Source: an uncultured Faecalibacterium sp. (lineage in GTDB: Bacteria > Bacillota > Clostridia > Oscillospirales > Ruminococcaceae). Taken from it: a DNA stretch of 62,663 bases. The notes beneath the pieces are model-generated. The model did not search any database. It saw nothing but the letters and a program-made list of their open reading frames with translations, and was not told where the DNA came from. Below, one piece after another: positions 41,756 through 48,477 of the stretch; the first letter of the stretch is position 1; each line of letters starts with the position of its first letter. The position numbers and the translations under genes are program-made. Location of the stretch: contig CAKTBG010000015.1 in NCBI GenBank assembly GCA_934533135.1, positions 1 to 62,663 of the forward strand. The letters are read 5' to 3'.

Positions 41756-42454
41756 ATGCAGGACTGGCCGGAGCGGGAACACTATACGGCAGAGGATCTT
41801 TTGCAGATCCTCCGCATCCTGCGGGATCCCGAGACGGGCTGCCCGTGGGATAAGGTGCAGACGCACCAGTCCATCCGGAAAAACTTTCTGGAGGAGACCT
41901 GCGAGGCGTTGGAGGCCATCGACGCGGACGACGCGGCTATGCTGCGGGAAGAGCTGGGCGATGTGCTGATGCAGGTAGCGTTCCATGTAGTGCTTGAGGA
42001 AGAGCGGGGGCGGTTCGATTTCGAGCAGGTCTGCCGAGAGGTGTGCGAGAAGCTGGTGTTCCGGCATCCGAACATTTTCACTTCCTCGGCGGCGGAAAAT
42101 GCCGGTATAAACGGCTGGGACGCGCTCAAGAATAAGGAAAAGGGCCGCCGGACGCTGGCCGACGAGCTGGATACGGTTCCGCTGACGCTGCCTGCCCTGA
42201 TGCGTGCCCAGAAGCTCCAGAAGCGGGCGGCGGGCCGCGGCCTCGGCACGCAGGATGCGGCGCAGGCCACGCAGGAGCTGGCGCAGGCAGAGCGGGCGTG
42301 GGCGGAAGCAACGCCTGCAAACGCGCAGGAGCGCGCCGGTGCGCTGCTGTTTGCCGCTGCCGACAGCCTGCGGCTGGCCGGTGTGGATGCCGAAGAAGCC
42401 TTGGGTGCTGCATCCCGGCGGTTCAGCGAGAAGCTGAAGCAGGAAAACCAATGA
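41756..42454 (+). CDS. mazG: MazG nucleoside triphosphate pyrophosphohydrolase
   Basis: House-cleaning NTP pyrophosphatase. The 232-residue protein has the tandem MazG arrangement with CPWDKVQTHQSI near 25 and the metal-binding EETCEALEAID and EELGDVLMQVAFH helices; the second half is a degenerate repeat rich in Ala. ATG 41756 is chosen for GAAAGGA eight bases upstream; in-frame ATGs at 41723 and 41747 lie before or at that site. hup follows, so this promoter may drive the hup-yab cluster too. Confidence 0.93.
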   Translation: MQDWPEREHYTAEDLLQILRILRDPETGCPWDKVQTHQSIRKNFLEETCEALEAIDADDAAMLREELGDVLMQVAFHVVLEEERGRFDFEQVCREVCEKLVFRHPNIFTSSAAENAGINGWDALKNKEKGRRTLADELDTVPLTLPALMRAQKLQKRAAGRGLGTQDAAQATQELAQAERAWAEATPANAQERAGALLFAAADSLRLAGVDAEEALGAASRRFSEKLKQENQ

Positions 42455-42525
42455 TCGAACCGGAGGCAGGTCTTCTGCCCCGAGAGATAGCTGAAAAGAA
42501 CGAAAAATTGTGGAGGGTTTCTATT

Positions 42526-42795
42526 ATGACCAAGACCGATCTGATCGCACAAGTTGCGGCGAACACCGAAATGAGCAAGAAGAGCGCAGAGGCCGCTGTC
42601 AATGCAGTGTTTGACGCACTGAGCAAGGGCATGGCGGAGGGAGAGAAGATCACCATCTCCGGCTTTGGCACCTTCGAGGTTCGTGAGCGCGCCGAGCGTC
42701 AGGGCATCAACCCCCGCACCCGCGAGGCCATCACGATCGCGGCTTCCCGCAATATCGTGTTCAAGCCGGGCAAGGCTCTGAAGGATACTCTGTAA
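42526..42795 (+). CDS. hup: HU family DNA-binding protein
   Basis: Nucleoid-associated histone-like protein, 89 residues, canonical length. MTKTDLIAQVAANTEMSKKSAEAAVNAVFDAL forms the helical base, GFGTFEVRERAERQGINPRTRE is the DNA-binding beta arm with the intercalating proline in INPRT. TGGAGGG lies 10 bases before the ATG. In spore formers the same hup-rqcP-yabP-yabQ order is kept, as here. It ends with its own terminator. Confidence 0.97.
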   Translation: MTKTDLIAQVAANTEMSKKSAEAAVNAVFDALSKGMAEGEKITISGFGTFEVRERAERQGINPRTREAITIAASRNIVFKPGKALKDTL

Positions 42796-42807
42796 ACATT
42801 GCTGTTC

Positions 42808-42839
42808 GCCGCCGGAACTTCTGTGCCCGGCGGCTTTTT
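42808..42839 (+). terminator. Terminator of hup
   Basis: Stem GCCGCCGG/CCGGCGGC followed by TTTTT. Confidence 0.88.
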
Positions 42840-42841
42840 AT

Positions 42842-42892
42842 TGCCCTCTCAGGCACTCCGTGCCAGCTCTCCCGAAGGGAGAGCCCTTGGCA
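42842..42892 (+). repeat. Dispersed repeat, left-half copy D
   Basis: TGCCCTCTCAGG, a GGCACTCCGTGCC hairpin, then GCTCTCCC/GGGAGAGC and CCTTGGCA. Same structure as copy B at 7890-7940. Confidence 0.75.
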
Positions 42893-42977
42893 GGACGGAA
42901 AAGTCTGAGCAGAACGCAGGAACTTGTTTGTTCCGGGAACAGGCGGGCCCTGCTGTGAGACGGAGGAAGAAGATAAA

Positions 42978-43223
42978 ATGAGACTGGACAAATATCTGAA
43001 AGTTTCGCGGCTGATCAAACGCCGCACGGTGGCAAACGAGGTGGCCGATGCAGGCCGCATCCTCATCAATGGCAAGGTGGCCAAGGCGAGTCAGGCCGTC
43101 AATGCAGGCGACATCATTGAGGTGACCTTCGGCAACCGCCCCATCAAGGTCAAGGTTCTGTCGGACGTCGAGCCGCGCACCAAGGATGTGGCGCGGGAGA
43201 TGTATGAGATCATAACGGAGTAA
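42978..43223 (+). CDS. rqcP: RqcP/YabO-type S4 RNA-binding protein
   Basis: An 81-residue S4-domain protein (Hsp15/YabO family). In Bacillus RqcP helps elongate alanine tails in ribosome quality control with RqcH. MRLDKYLKVSRLIKRRTVANEV and AGRILINGKVAKAS form the S4 RNA-binding surface. GGAGGAAGAAG precedes the ATG. Located in the conserved hup-rqcP-yabP-yabQ-divIC-yabR order. A dispersed repeat starts on the base after its stop. Confidence 0.92.
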   Translation: MRLDKYLKVSRLIKRRTVANEVADAGRILINGKVAKASQAVNAGDIIEVTFGNRPIKVKVLSDVEPRTKDVAREMYEIITE

Positions 43224-43389
43224 CCCTCTCAGGCGTCGCGCTGCTCCGCCAGCTCCCCCGAAGGGGGAGCCAAGAAAGCTTCCAGTACGCCTTGCCTCCC
43301 ACTTTGGGAAAGACTCCCTCCGGCCGGAGGGAGATGTCGCAAAGCGACAAAGGGAGGATTGTGGCATCGCGCAGCGATGACGGAGAGGT
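43224..43389 (+). repeat. Dispersed repeat, full-length copy E
   Basis: Starts on the base after the rqcP stop (CCCTCTCAGG), has the GCTCCCCCGAAGGGGGAGC hairpin, a CCTCCCACTTTGGG segment, the TCCCTCCGGCCGGAGGGA palindrome, GTCGCAAAGCGAC, and the right end GTGGCATCGC...GACGGAGAGG. Reference orientation for the family. Confidence 0.87.
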
Positions 43390-43468
43390 TGGACAAGAGC
43401 GACGCCGACGGATAAAATGCTATTTGAACGTTCCATCGCATACACTCTATAAAAAGGGGCGTGATGGG

Positions 43469-43747
43469 ATGAAGGGCGAAAAAGCGGAGGCGGCAAAGCC
43501 CCATGACCTGATCTTAGAGGGGCGGAATCGCTTGACGGCCACCGGTGTGAAGCGGGTGCTGCGCTGCGACCCGGAGAGCGCGGTGCTGGAGACGAGCCGG
43601 GGCACGCTGCATCTGGCCGGGGCGGAACTGACCGTGACGGCTCTGGATCTGGATGCGGGCGAGGCGAAGCTGACGGGGCGGATCGACCTGCTGGAATACA
43701 CCGCCGAACACACGCCGGGCGGGTTCTTCCGGCGGCTCTTCCGCTGA
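43469..43747 (+). CDS. yabP: YabP family protein (sporulation-associated)
   Basis: A 92-residue small beta-rich protein matching YabP, needed in Bacillus for spore cortex formation under sporulation sigma factors. Matching segments are HDLILEGRNRLTATGVKRVL, AVLETSRGTLHLAGAELTV and the end GGFFRRLFR. Organisms of this group are not known to sporulate, so the gene is either a relic or reused. The ribosome site AAGGGG is 12 bases from ATG 43469, rather far. yabQ overlaps its stop (TGATG). Confidence 0.85.
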   Translation: MKGEKAEAAKPHDLILEGRNRLTATGVKRVLRCDPESAVLETSRGTLHLAGAELTVTALDLDAGEAKLTGRIDLLEYTAEHTPGGFFRRLFR

Positions 43748-44076
43748 TGGCTCCGGCGTTGCTGCCCCAGCAGATCCTGCAGGAGATGGAAGCCTGCGCC
43801 CTGCTGGGCGCAAGTCTGGGCGCGGTGCGGGGCATTTTGCCCAAGCGGGGCAGGGCGGCGTTTCTGCCGGATCTGGTCTATGTGGGGGTGCTGCTGCTGG
43901 CACTGCAGAGCTATGCCGCCGGGTGCAGCGTCGGCGGGGTGCTGCGCTGGTACATGATCGGCAGCGCGGCGGCGTCTGCGGCAGCCGTTGGCACCCTTCT
44001 GGCTCTGCCCGGGCGGTTTTTACGGCTGCATCGCAAAAAGAGTTTGAAAAAAATCCAAAAAGAACTTGCCAAGTAA
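43747..44076 (+). CDS. yabQ: YabQ-like membrane protein (sporulation-associated)
   Basis: A 109-residue membrane protein with three hydrophobic segments (about 17-30, 42-58, 70-90), placed as YabQ both by pattern (LGAVRGILPKRG...LPDLVYVGVLLLALQ...LRWYMIG) and by position between yabP and divIC. In Bacillus YabQ is a cortex-assembly membrane protein. It lacks the longer C-terminus of Bacillus YabQ. The start overlaps the yabP stop. Confidence 0.8.
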   Translation: MAPALLPQQILQEMEACALLGASLGAVRGILPKRGRAAFLPDLVYVGVLLLALQSYAAGCSVGGVLRWYMIGSAAASAAAVGTLLALPGRFLRLHRKKSLKKIQKELAK

Positions 44077-44160
44077 GCGGCGCGTGTTGTATAATTCAAA
44101 CGTATCAAAGTAAGAGTACAGGCGCGCATGGCCTGCTGTATCCACGGGGGGCACTGTGTT

Positions 44161-44466
44161 ATGGCAAATCCGAACCGCAGAAAACGGAGAAAAAATACCG
44201 TCTGGAGGGGGCTCCTCCGGCTGTTTTTTCTCCTTCTTCTTCTCAGCCTGCTGGCTGCATACATCTCCAATCAGGTCGCCATCAGCTCCCGCCGCGCAGA
44301 GCTGCAGACCCTGAACGAGCAGATCGCCCAGCAGAAGACCCAGAACGAGGAGATGGAGCGGATCCTCAGCGGCGATGCCGACGAGGTGACGGAGTGGGTC
44401 GCCCGGGATTCTTACAACTATGCTGCACCCAACGAGCGCATCTTTGTGGATGTGACCGGCAATTGA
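44161..44466 (+). CDS. divIC: Septum formation initiator DivIC/FtsB family
   Basis: A 101-residue bitopic division protein: basic N-terminus (ANPNRRKRRKNTVWRG), one membrane helix (LLRLFFLLLLLSLLAAYISNQ), then an extracellular coiled coil (RRAELQTLNEQIAQQKTQNEEMERIL) and the YVARDSYNY-type end typical of DivIC/FtsB. It partners FtsL-type and DivIB proteins at the septum. ATG 44161 is preferred over 44128 because the upstream stretch does not fit the family. Position before the S1 protein is conserved. Confidence 0.88.
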   Translation: MANPNRRKRRKNTVWRGLLRLFFLLLLLSLLAAYISNQVAISSRRAELQTLNEQIAQQKTQNEEMERILSGDADEVTEWVARDSYNYAAPNERIFVDVTGN

Positions 44467-44518
44467 GCACGGTGCGGCCTGTCCGGATCAACGAGAGAGT
44501 TACAAGGAGTATTGAGTT

Positions 44519-45055
44519 TTGGCGATTGAGGTAGGGAACGTTTTTGAGGGTCGTGTGACCGGCGTGAAGCCGTTTGGCGCATTTGTTGCGCTGCCGGAGG
44601 GTCGGGTCGGCATGGTCCACATTTCCGAAGTGTCCAACGAGTATGTGCAGGACATTGCGACGGTTCTGCATGAGGGCGATACGGTCAAGGTGCAGGTCAT
44701 TCAGGTGGCACCGGACGGCAAGATCGCGCTGTCCATCAAGCGGCTGCTGCCCCGGCCGGAGCGTCCGGCACGCCCGGCACACGACAACCGCGGCCCGCGG
44801 CCCAATGGCCCGCGGGAAGGTGGCAGAGGCGGCTTCCGCTCCGGCCCGCGGGAGGGCGGCCGCGGCGCGGCCCGCGACAGCGCACCCCGCGTCTGGCAGC
44901 CGAAGACCCCGGCCAAGTCCGACAACATGAGCTTTGAGGACATGATGAGCCGCTTCAAGAGCCAGAGCGAGGAGAAGATGGCAGATCTCGACCACGAGAC
45001 CAACAACCGCCGCGGCGGTGGCTATGCGCCCCGCAGCCGCCGGAGCGGACGCTGA
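44519..45055 (+). CDS. S1-domain RNA-binding protein (YabR-like)
   Basis: A 178-residue protein with one S1 domain (about 1-75: EVGNVFEGRVTGVKPFGAFVALPEGRVGMVHISEV) followed by an Arg/Gly/Pro-rich disordered part (PRPERPARPAHDNRGPRPNGPREGG) and a helical end. This matches YabR, next to divIC in Bacillus, where YabR acts on RNA or ribosomes. It begins with TTG 44519, nine bases after AAGGAG. The RGG-like repeats suggest extra RNA contact. Confidence 0.9.
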   Translation: MAIEVGNVFEGRVTGVKPFGAFVALPEGRVGMVHISEVSNEYVQDIATVLHEGDTVKVQVIQVAPDGKIALSIKRLLPRPERPARPAHDNRGPRPNGPREGGRGGFRSGPREGGRGAARDSAPRVWQPKTPAKSDNMSFEDMMSRFKSQSEEKMADLDHETNNRRGGGYAPRSRRSGR

Positions 45056-45094
45056 TCCGCCTGCCGGAACGATCCCCGAACCAACGAATTTTCG

Positions 45095-45126
45095 GGCCTG
45101 CCCCCTCTGGGGCGGGTCTGTTTTTT
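45095..45126 (+). terminator. Terminator of the yab/div cluster
   Basis: Stem GCCTGCCCC/GGGGCGGGT, loop CTCT, then TGTTTTTT. Confidence 0.87.
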
Positions 45127-45154
45127 AGCCAACCCCACAGGAAAGGAAAACAAG

Positions 45155-46363
45155 ATGCCCGCAAAATTTGAACTGATCGCCCCCTGCTTTTTCGGGTGCG
45201 AATCCACCGCCAACTTTGAGCTGCGCCGGATCGGTGCCGAGGATATCCGGGTCAGTGACGGCCGGTTGACCTTCAAGGGCGGTGCGGAGATGATCGCCGC
45301 CGCAAACCTGAACCTGCGCACCGTCGAGCGGGTGATGCTGCTGCTCAACACCTACCCGGCTTCCACCTTCGACGAGCTGTTCGACGGCGTGTATGCCATC
45401 CCGTGGGAAGAGCTGCTTCCGGCGGATGCGGCGTTCCCGGTCACCGGTTCGTCCCTGAACAGCCAGCTGACCAGCGTGCCTGCCTGCCAGAGCATCATCA
45501 AGAAGGCCGTCGTCAAGCGGCTGATGTTCAAACACAAGACCTCTGTTCTGCCCGAGACTGGCGCGGAGTACAAGATCCGCTTTATGCTGCGGAAGAACGT
45601 CTGCGAGATCATGCTGGACACCACCGGCGACGGTCTGCACAAGCGCGGCTACCGCCGCAACGCGATGGAAGCCCCCCTCCGCGAGACGCTGGCGGCAACC
45701 ATTGCCGATCTGGGGCGGGTGCGCCGCGACAGCATCGTGGAAGATCCCTTCTGCGGCAGCGGCACGCTGCTGATCGAGGCCGCCCAGAAAGCCATGAACA
45801 TTGCCCCCGGCCTGAAACGCCGCTTCGCCGCCGAGCGGTACAGCTTTGTGCCTGCCTCGATCTGGGCCGAGCAGCGGCAGAAGGCTCTGGCAGAGTCCAA
45901 GCTGGATGTGGGATTTGAGGCGTTCGGCTATGACATCGACCCGGCCGCCGTCGCACTGGCCAACGCCAACGCAAAGCTGGCCGGTGTTGAGAAACGCTGC
46001 CATTTCGAGGTGGCAGATGTGGCCGATTTTGCGGCCCGAAGCGAGGCCATCGTCCTGACCAACCCGCCCTACGGCGAGCGGCTGGGCATCATCGAGGGTG
46101 CGGCAAAACTGGCTCGGACGCTGGGGCAGCAGATGGAGGCCCACCCCTGCGCGGGCGTGTATGCCATCACCGCCGATATGGACTTTGAGCATCACTACGG
46201 CAAACGGGCCAACAAACGCCGCAAGATGTACAACGGCATGATCCCCTGCCAGCTGTATATGTATTACAATGCACCCAAGGCCGAGAACCGCCCGGCAAAG
46301 CCCATGCCCAAGAGCGGCTTTGACGGCAAGCGGAGCACCCCGAACCGCTTTGAGAAAAAGTAA
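45155..46363 (+). CDS. THUMP-domain class I SAM RNA methyltransferase (RlmL/YpsC-like)
   Basis: A 402-residue RNA guanine-N2 methyltransferase of the UPF0020 family. The THUMP domain covers about 45-155, the SAM site is DPFCGSGTLLIEAA near 200, and the catalytic motif is LTNPPYGERLG near 300. The target is probably 23S rRNA (m2G), as in RlmL/RlmK-N; the bifunctional second domain is absent. The C-terminal 35 residues are basic and disordered. Monocistronic. Confidence 0.93.
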   Translation: MPAKFELIAPCFFGCESTANFELRRIGAEDIRVSDGRLTFKGGAEMIAAANLNLRTVERVMLLLNTYPASTFDELFDGVYAIPWEELLPADAAFPVTGSSLNSQLTSVPACQSIIKKAVVKRLMFKHKTSVLPETGAEYKIRFMLRKNVCEIMLDTTGDGLHKRGYRRNAMEAPLRETLAATIADLGRVRRDSIVEDPFCGSGTLLIEAAQKAMNIAPGLKRRFAAERYSFVPASIWAEQRQKALAESKLDVGFEAFGYDIDPAAVALANANAKLAGVEKRCHFEVADVADFAARSEAIVLTNPPYGERLGIIEGAAKLARTLGQQMEAHPCAGVYAITADMDFEHHYGKRANKRRKMYNGMIPCQLYMYYNAPKAENRPAKPMPKSGFDGKRSTPNRFEKK

Positions 46364-46377
46364 AGCATAACTTGTTC

Positions 46378-46412
46378 ACGCATCAGATGAAAAACATCTG
46401 GTGCGTTTTTTG
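46378..46412 (+). terminator. Terminator of the RNA methyltransferase gene
   Basis: Stem ACGCATCAGATG/CATCTGGTGCGT, loop AAAAA, then TTTTTT. Confidence 0.9.
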
Positions 46413-46435
46413 TCGAAGAATTTACAAATGGAGTG

Positions 46436-46464
46436 TTGCAACCGCAGGGCAAATTGAGTATACT
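46436..46464 (+). promoter_or_regulatory. Promoter of the DUF5685-like gene
   Basis: TTGCAA (46436-46441), 17-base spacer, TATACT (46459-46464). Confidence 0.82.
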
Positions 46465-46519
46465 AACACTGTTACGGAAACGATTCCGTAGGATTGAAAC
46501 AGGAAAGGACTGAACTGTG

Positions 46520-47392
46520 ATGAACGGGCGGATGCGGCCGTATCTGCCGGAGCTGACGATCCGGGACTATAACACCTATCTGTGGTATCTGCGCGGCGTG
46601 CGGCAGCAGCTCGCGCTTTCCTATGGAAAATACTCCTGCCGCCGTCTGCGGTACAACGGCGTGCTGTTTGCGCTGTTGGCCGACAGTCTGGCCGGACGCC
46701 CGGCTACCTGCAAGAACACCCGGGTGCGGGGCACCTTCTGCTGGCAGCGGATGATGTGCCAGACACAGGGCATCCGGCTGGCGGCGCAGGTCGAAGTGCT
46801 GCTGGCGTGGCATCGCCTGCAGGATGCGCAGTGGGGTGCGCTTCCGTTCAAGAAAAAGTGTCAGCGGCTCATGGACGGCATCCTCCTGCGGGGGGCATAC
46901 CGCAAGGCCGTGCGCGAGAACCCGGCACTGGAGCGGATCTTCGTGCAGGAGCTGGATCAGGCCAAGGTGCAGCGGCAGCTGTTTACTCAGAACTACAAGC
47001 AGGCGTCGGAACCGAAAAGCAATCTGTATGCGGCTCTGTACGCCCTGCTTGCCACCGACGATGACCCCGACCAGCGCAAGAGTATGCACTACATCGGCAG
47101 CTGCATCGGCCGGGTGGTCTATCTGATGGACAACGCTGAAAGCCTGCCGGTGGATAAGGCAAAACGGCGATACAATGTCTATCTGGCCAACAACATCACC
47201 AACCGCGCCGCCGCCATTGAAAACGCCCGGCGGCAGTCGCTGGCAGCGGCCAACGATCTGGTGCGCGCCTATGGGATGCTGGACGTCAAACTGAACCACT
47301 CCCTGATCGACAACATCATGATCCTTGGCCTGCGCCACGCGGTGGAACCGCTGGACGCCGAAAGCCAGCCGGTGCGCTGGGAGCTGCCTTGA
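46520..47392 (+). CDS. DUF5685-like protein
   Basis: A 290-residue soluble protein of unknown function that resembles DUF5685: RPYLPELTIRDYNTYLWYLRGV at the start, an all-helical middle and DNIMILGLRHAVEPLD near the end. The typical N-terminal YCGLC-type cysteine motif of the family is replaced by YLRGV here, so a metal or Fe-S role proposed from those cysteines would not apply. ATG 46520 has AAAGGA 10 bases upstream; GTG 46517 is possible. The gene is followed by an overlapping membrane-protein gene. Confidence 0.65.
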   Translation: MNGRMRPYLPELTIRDYNTYLWYLRGVRQQLALSYGKYSCRRLRYNGVLFALLADSLAGRPATCKNTRVRGTFCWQRMMCQTQGIRLAAQVEVLLAWHRLQDAQWGALPFKKKCQRLMDGILLRGAYRKAVRENPALERIFVQELDQAKVQRQLFTQNYKQASEPKSNLYAALYALLATDDDPDQRKSMHYIGSCIGRVVYLMDNAESLPVDKAKRRYNVYLANNITNRAAAIENARRQSLAAANDLVRAYGMLDVKLNHSLIDNIMILGLRHAVEPLDAESQPVRWELP

Positions 47393-47940
47393 GAGGGCGG
47401 AAAAGCTGGGCCATGGCCTACTGCGGCATGGCAGCGGCGTTGTGCGTTGCCCTGATGCTGCTGGGGGCGGTGATCCCGGTGTTGATGTTCGTTGCACCGG
47501 CGGTGGCCAGCCTTGTCATTGCAACGGTCTGCATCGAGTGCGGCAAGAGCATGGCGTTTACGGCATATGGTGCCGTCAGCCTGCTGAGCGTGCTGTTTGT
47601 GCCGGACAAAGAGGTGGCGTTGACCTTTGTGTTCCTGCTGGGGTATTATCCGCTGGTCAAGCCCCATTTCGACCGCATCCGCCCGGCCGTGCTCCGCTGG
47701 GCGGCCAAGCTCGCGCTCTGCAACGGCGCGATCCTTGCCATGTACGGCCTGATCCTGCTGCTGGTTCCCGCCGGAAGCATCGCACAGGAACTGAAGACCA
47801 CGGCTCTTGTGGTCTCGCTGTCCACGCTGGCGATGGGCAACGCGGCCTTTCTGCTCTATGACCGCGCCATCCACAACCTGCTGCAGGTCTATCGGCTGGT
47901 GTGGCAGCCGAGGCTGCATAAAATGCTGGGCTGGAAATGA
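47389..47940 (+). CDS. Integral membrane protein of unknown function
   Basis: A 183-residue hydrophobic protein with about five membrane helices (about 10-35, 38-52, 55-80, 105-130, 135-155). The first part (YCGMAAALCVALMLLGAVIPVLMFVAP) recalls ECF-transporter substrate subunits, but no clear family can be named. The frame is open from TTG 47389, overlapping the previous stop; ATG 47413 after AGAGGG is the alternative start. Co-translated with the DUF5685-like gene. A complex repeat region follows. Confidence 0.65.
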   Translation: MRGRKSWAMAYCGMAAALCVALMLLGAVIPVLMFVAPAVASLVIATVCIECGKSMAFTAYGAVSLLSVLFVPDKEVALTFVFLLGYYPLVKPHFDRIRPAVLRWAAKLALCNGAILAMYGLILLLVPAGSIAQELKTTALVVSLSTLAMGNAAFLLYDRAIHNLLQVYRLVWQPRLHKMLGWK

Positions 47941-47954
47941 AGCTTTGTAATGAT

Positions 47955-48150
47955 TGCCAAGGCCTCTCCTACTAGGAGAGGTGGCAAAGCCGTCAGGCTT
48001 TGACGGAGAGGTTGGACAGAGCAGCAGGTAAGATAAAAAGCATCTTGTACAACCTCTCAGTCTGCTGCGCAGACAGCCGTTCCCCTTCTGGCACAAATGT
48101 GCCACCTCCCCCGGCCGGGGGAGTCTTTCCTTGTAGGGGAGCCTTTGGCA
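47955..48150 (+). repeat. Dispersed repeat cluster, copy F (rearranged)
   Basis: Two linked pieces: 47955-48012 is a right end (GCCTCTCC hairpin, GGTGGC, GACGGAGAGG), and 48050-48150 is a left end (AACCTCTCAGTC, TCTGCTGCGCAGA hairpin) joined to a CTCCCCCGGCCGGGGGAG centre in the flipped orientation and ending CCTTTGGCA. A short unrelated spacer lies between. The block fills most of the gap before the glmS leader; no gene is seen in it. Confidence 0.75.
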
Positions 48151-48204
48151 AAAAGATAAACGATAGCAAATCACTGAAAGAAGGAATGTGTACCATTCGT
48201 TGAC

Positions 48205-48355
48205 GAAAAAGCGCAGGGCCACGCGGGTGACAGCCGTGAGGGTGACGAGGAGAGAAATGATCGAAAGACTCGGCGGATGTTTCTCCGGCTGAAACGGGCT
48301 ATACCAGCCGCAGAGAAGGGCAAAAAACGGCAGCAATACCGCAACAGATCCCTTC
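48205..48355 (+). ncRNA. glmS ribozyme/riboswitch (glucosamine-6-phosphate)
   Basis: Self-cleaving leader RNA that is activated by GlcN6P and lowers glmS expression. Conserved core pieces appear in order: AGCGC at the cleavage site (predicted between A48210 and G48211), GTGACGAGG, ATCGA, CTCGGCGGATG, CTCCGGCTG with the pairing partner CAGCCGCA, then the purine-rich 3' part. It lies about 270 bases before the GlmS start, as usual for this class. Confidence 0.93.
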
Positions 48356-48419
48356 AAAGAAAGCCATACAAGAACATAAACTGAAAGCAGAGGGAACCAA
48401 TCTCTCTGCCGGAACAGAA

Positions 48420-48462
48420 GCTGACAGCCGGCTGAGCGCGTTTTCTGCGCCGGGCTGTCGGC
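48420..48462 (+). promoter_or_regulatory. Hairpin directly before the glmS ribosome site
   Basis: GCTGACAGCC/GGCTGTCGGC (10 bp) with an inner GCGC/GCGC stem ends 3 bases before GGAGGT. There is no T-tract, so it is not a terminator; it may shield or present the ribosome site, or protect the 3' RNA after ribozyme cleavage. Confidence 0.6.
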
Positions 48463-48477
48463 ATGGAGGTGTTTTGT

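Noticed and set aside
48463..48477. ATG 48463 as the glmS start
   Set aside because: GlmS needs the cysteine at position 2 as its catalytic nucleophile, which is true only for ATG 48478.
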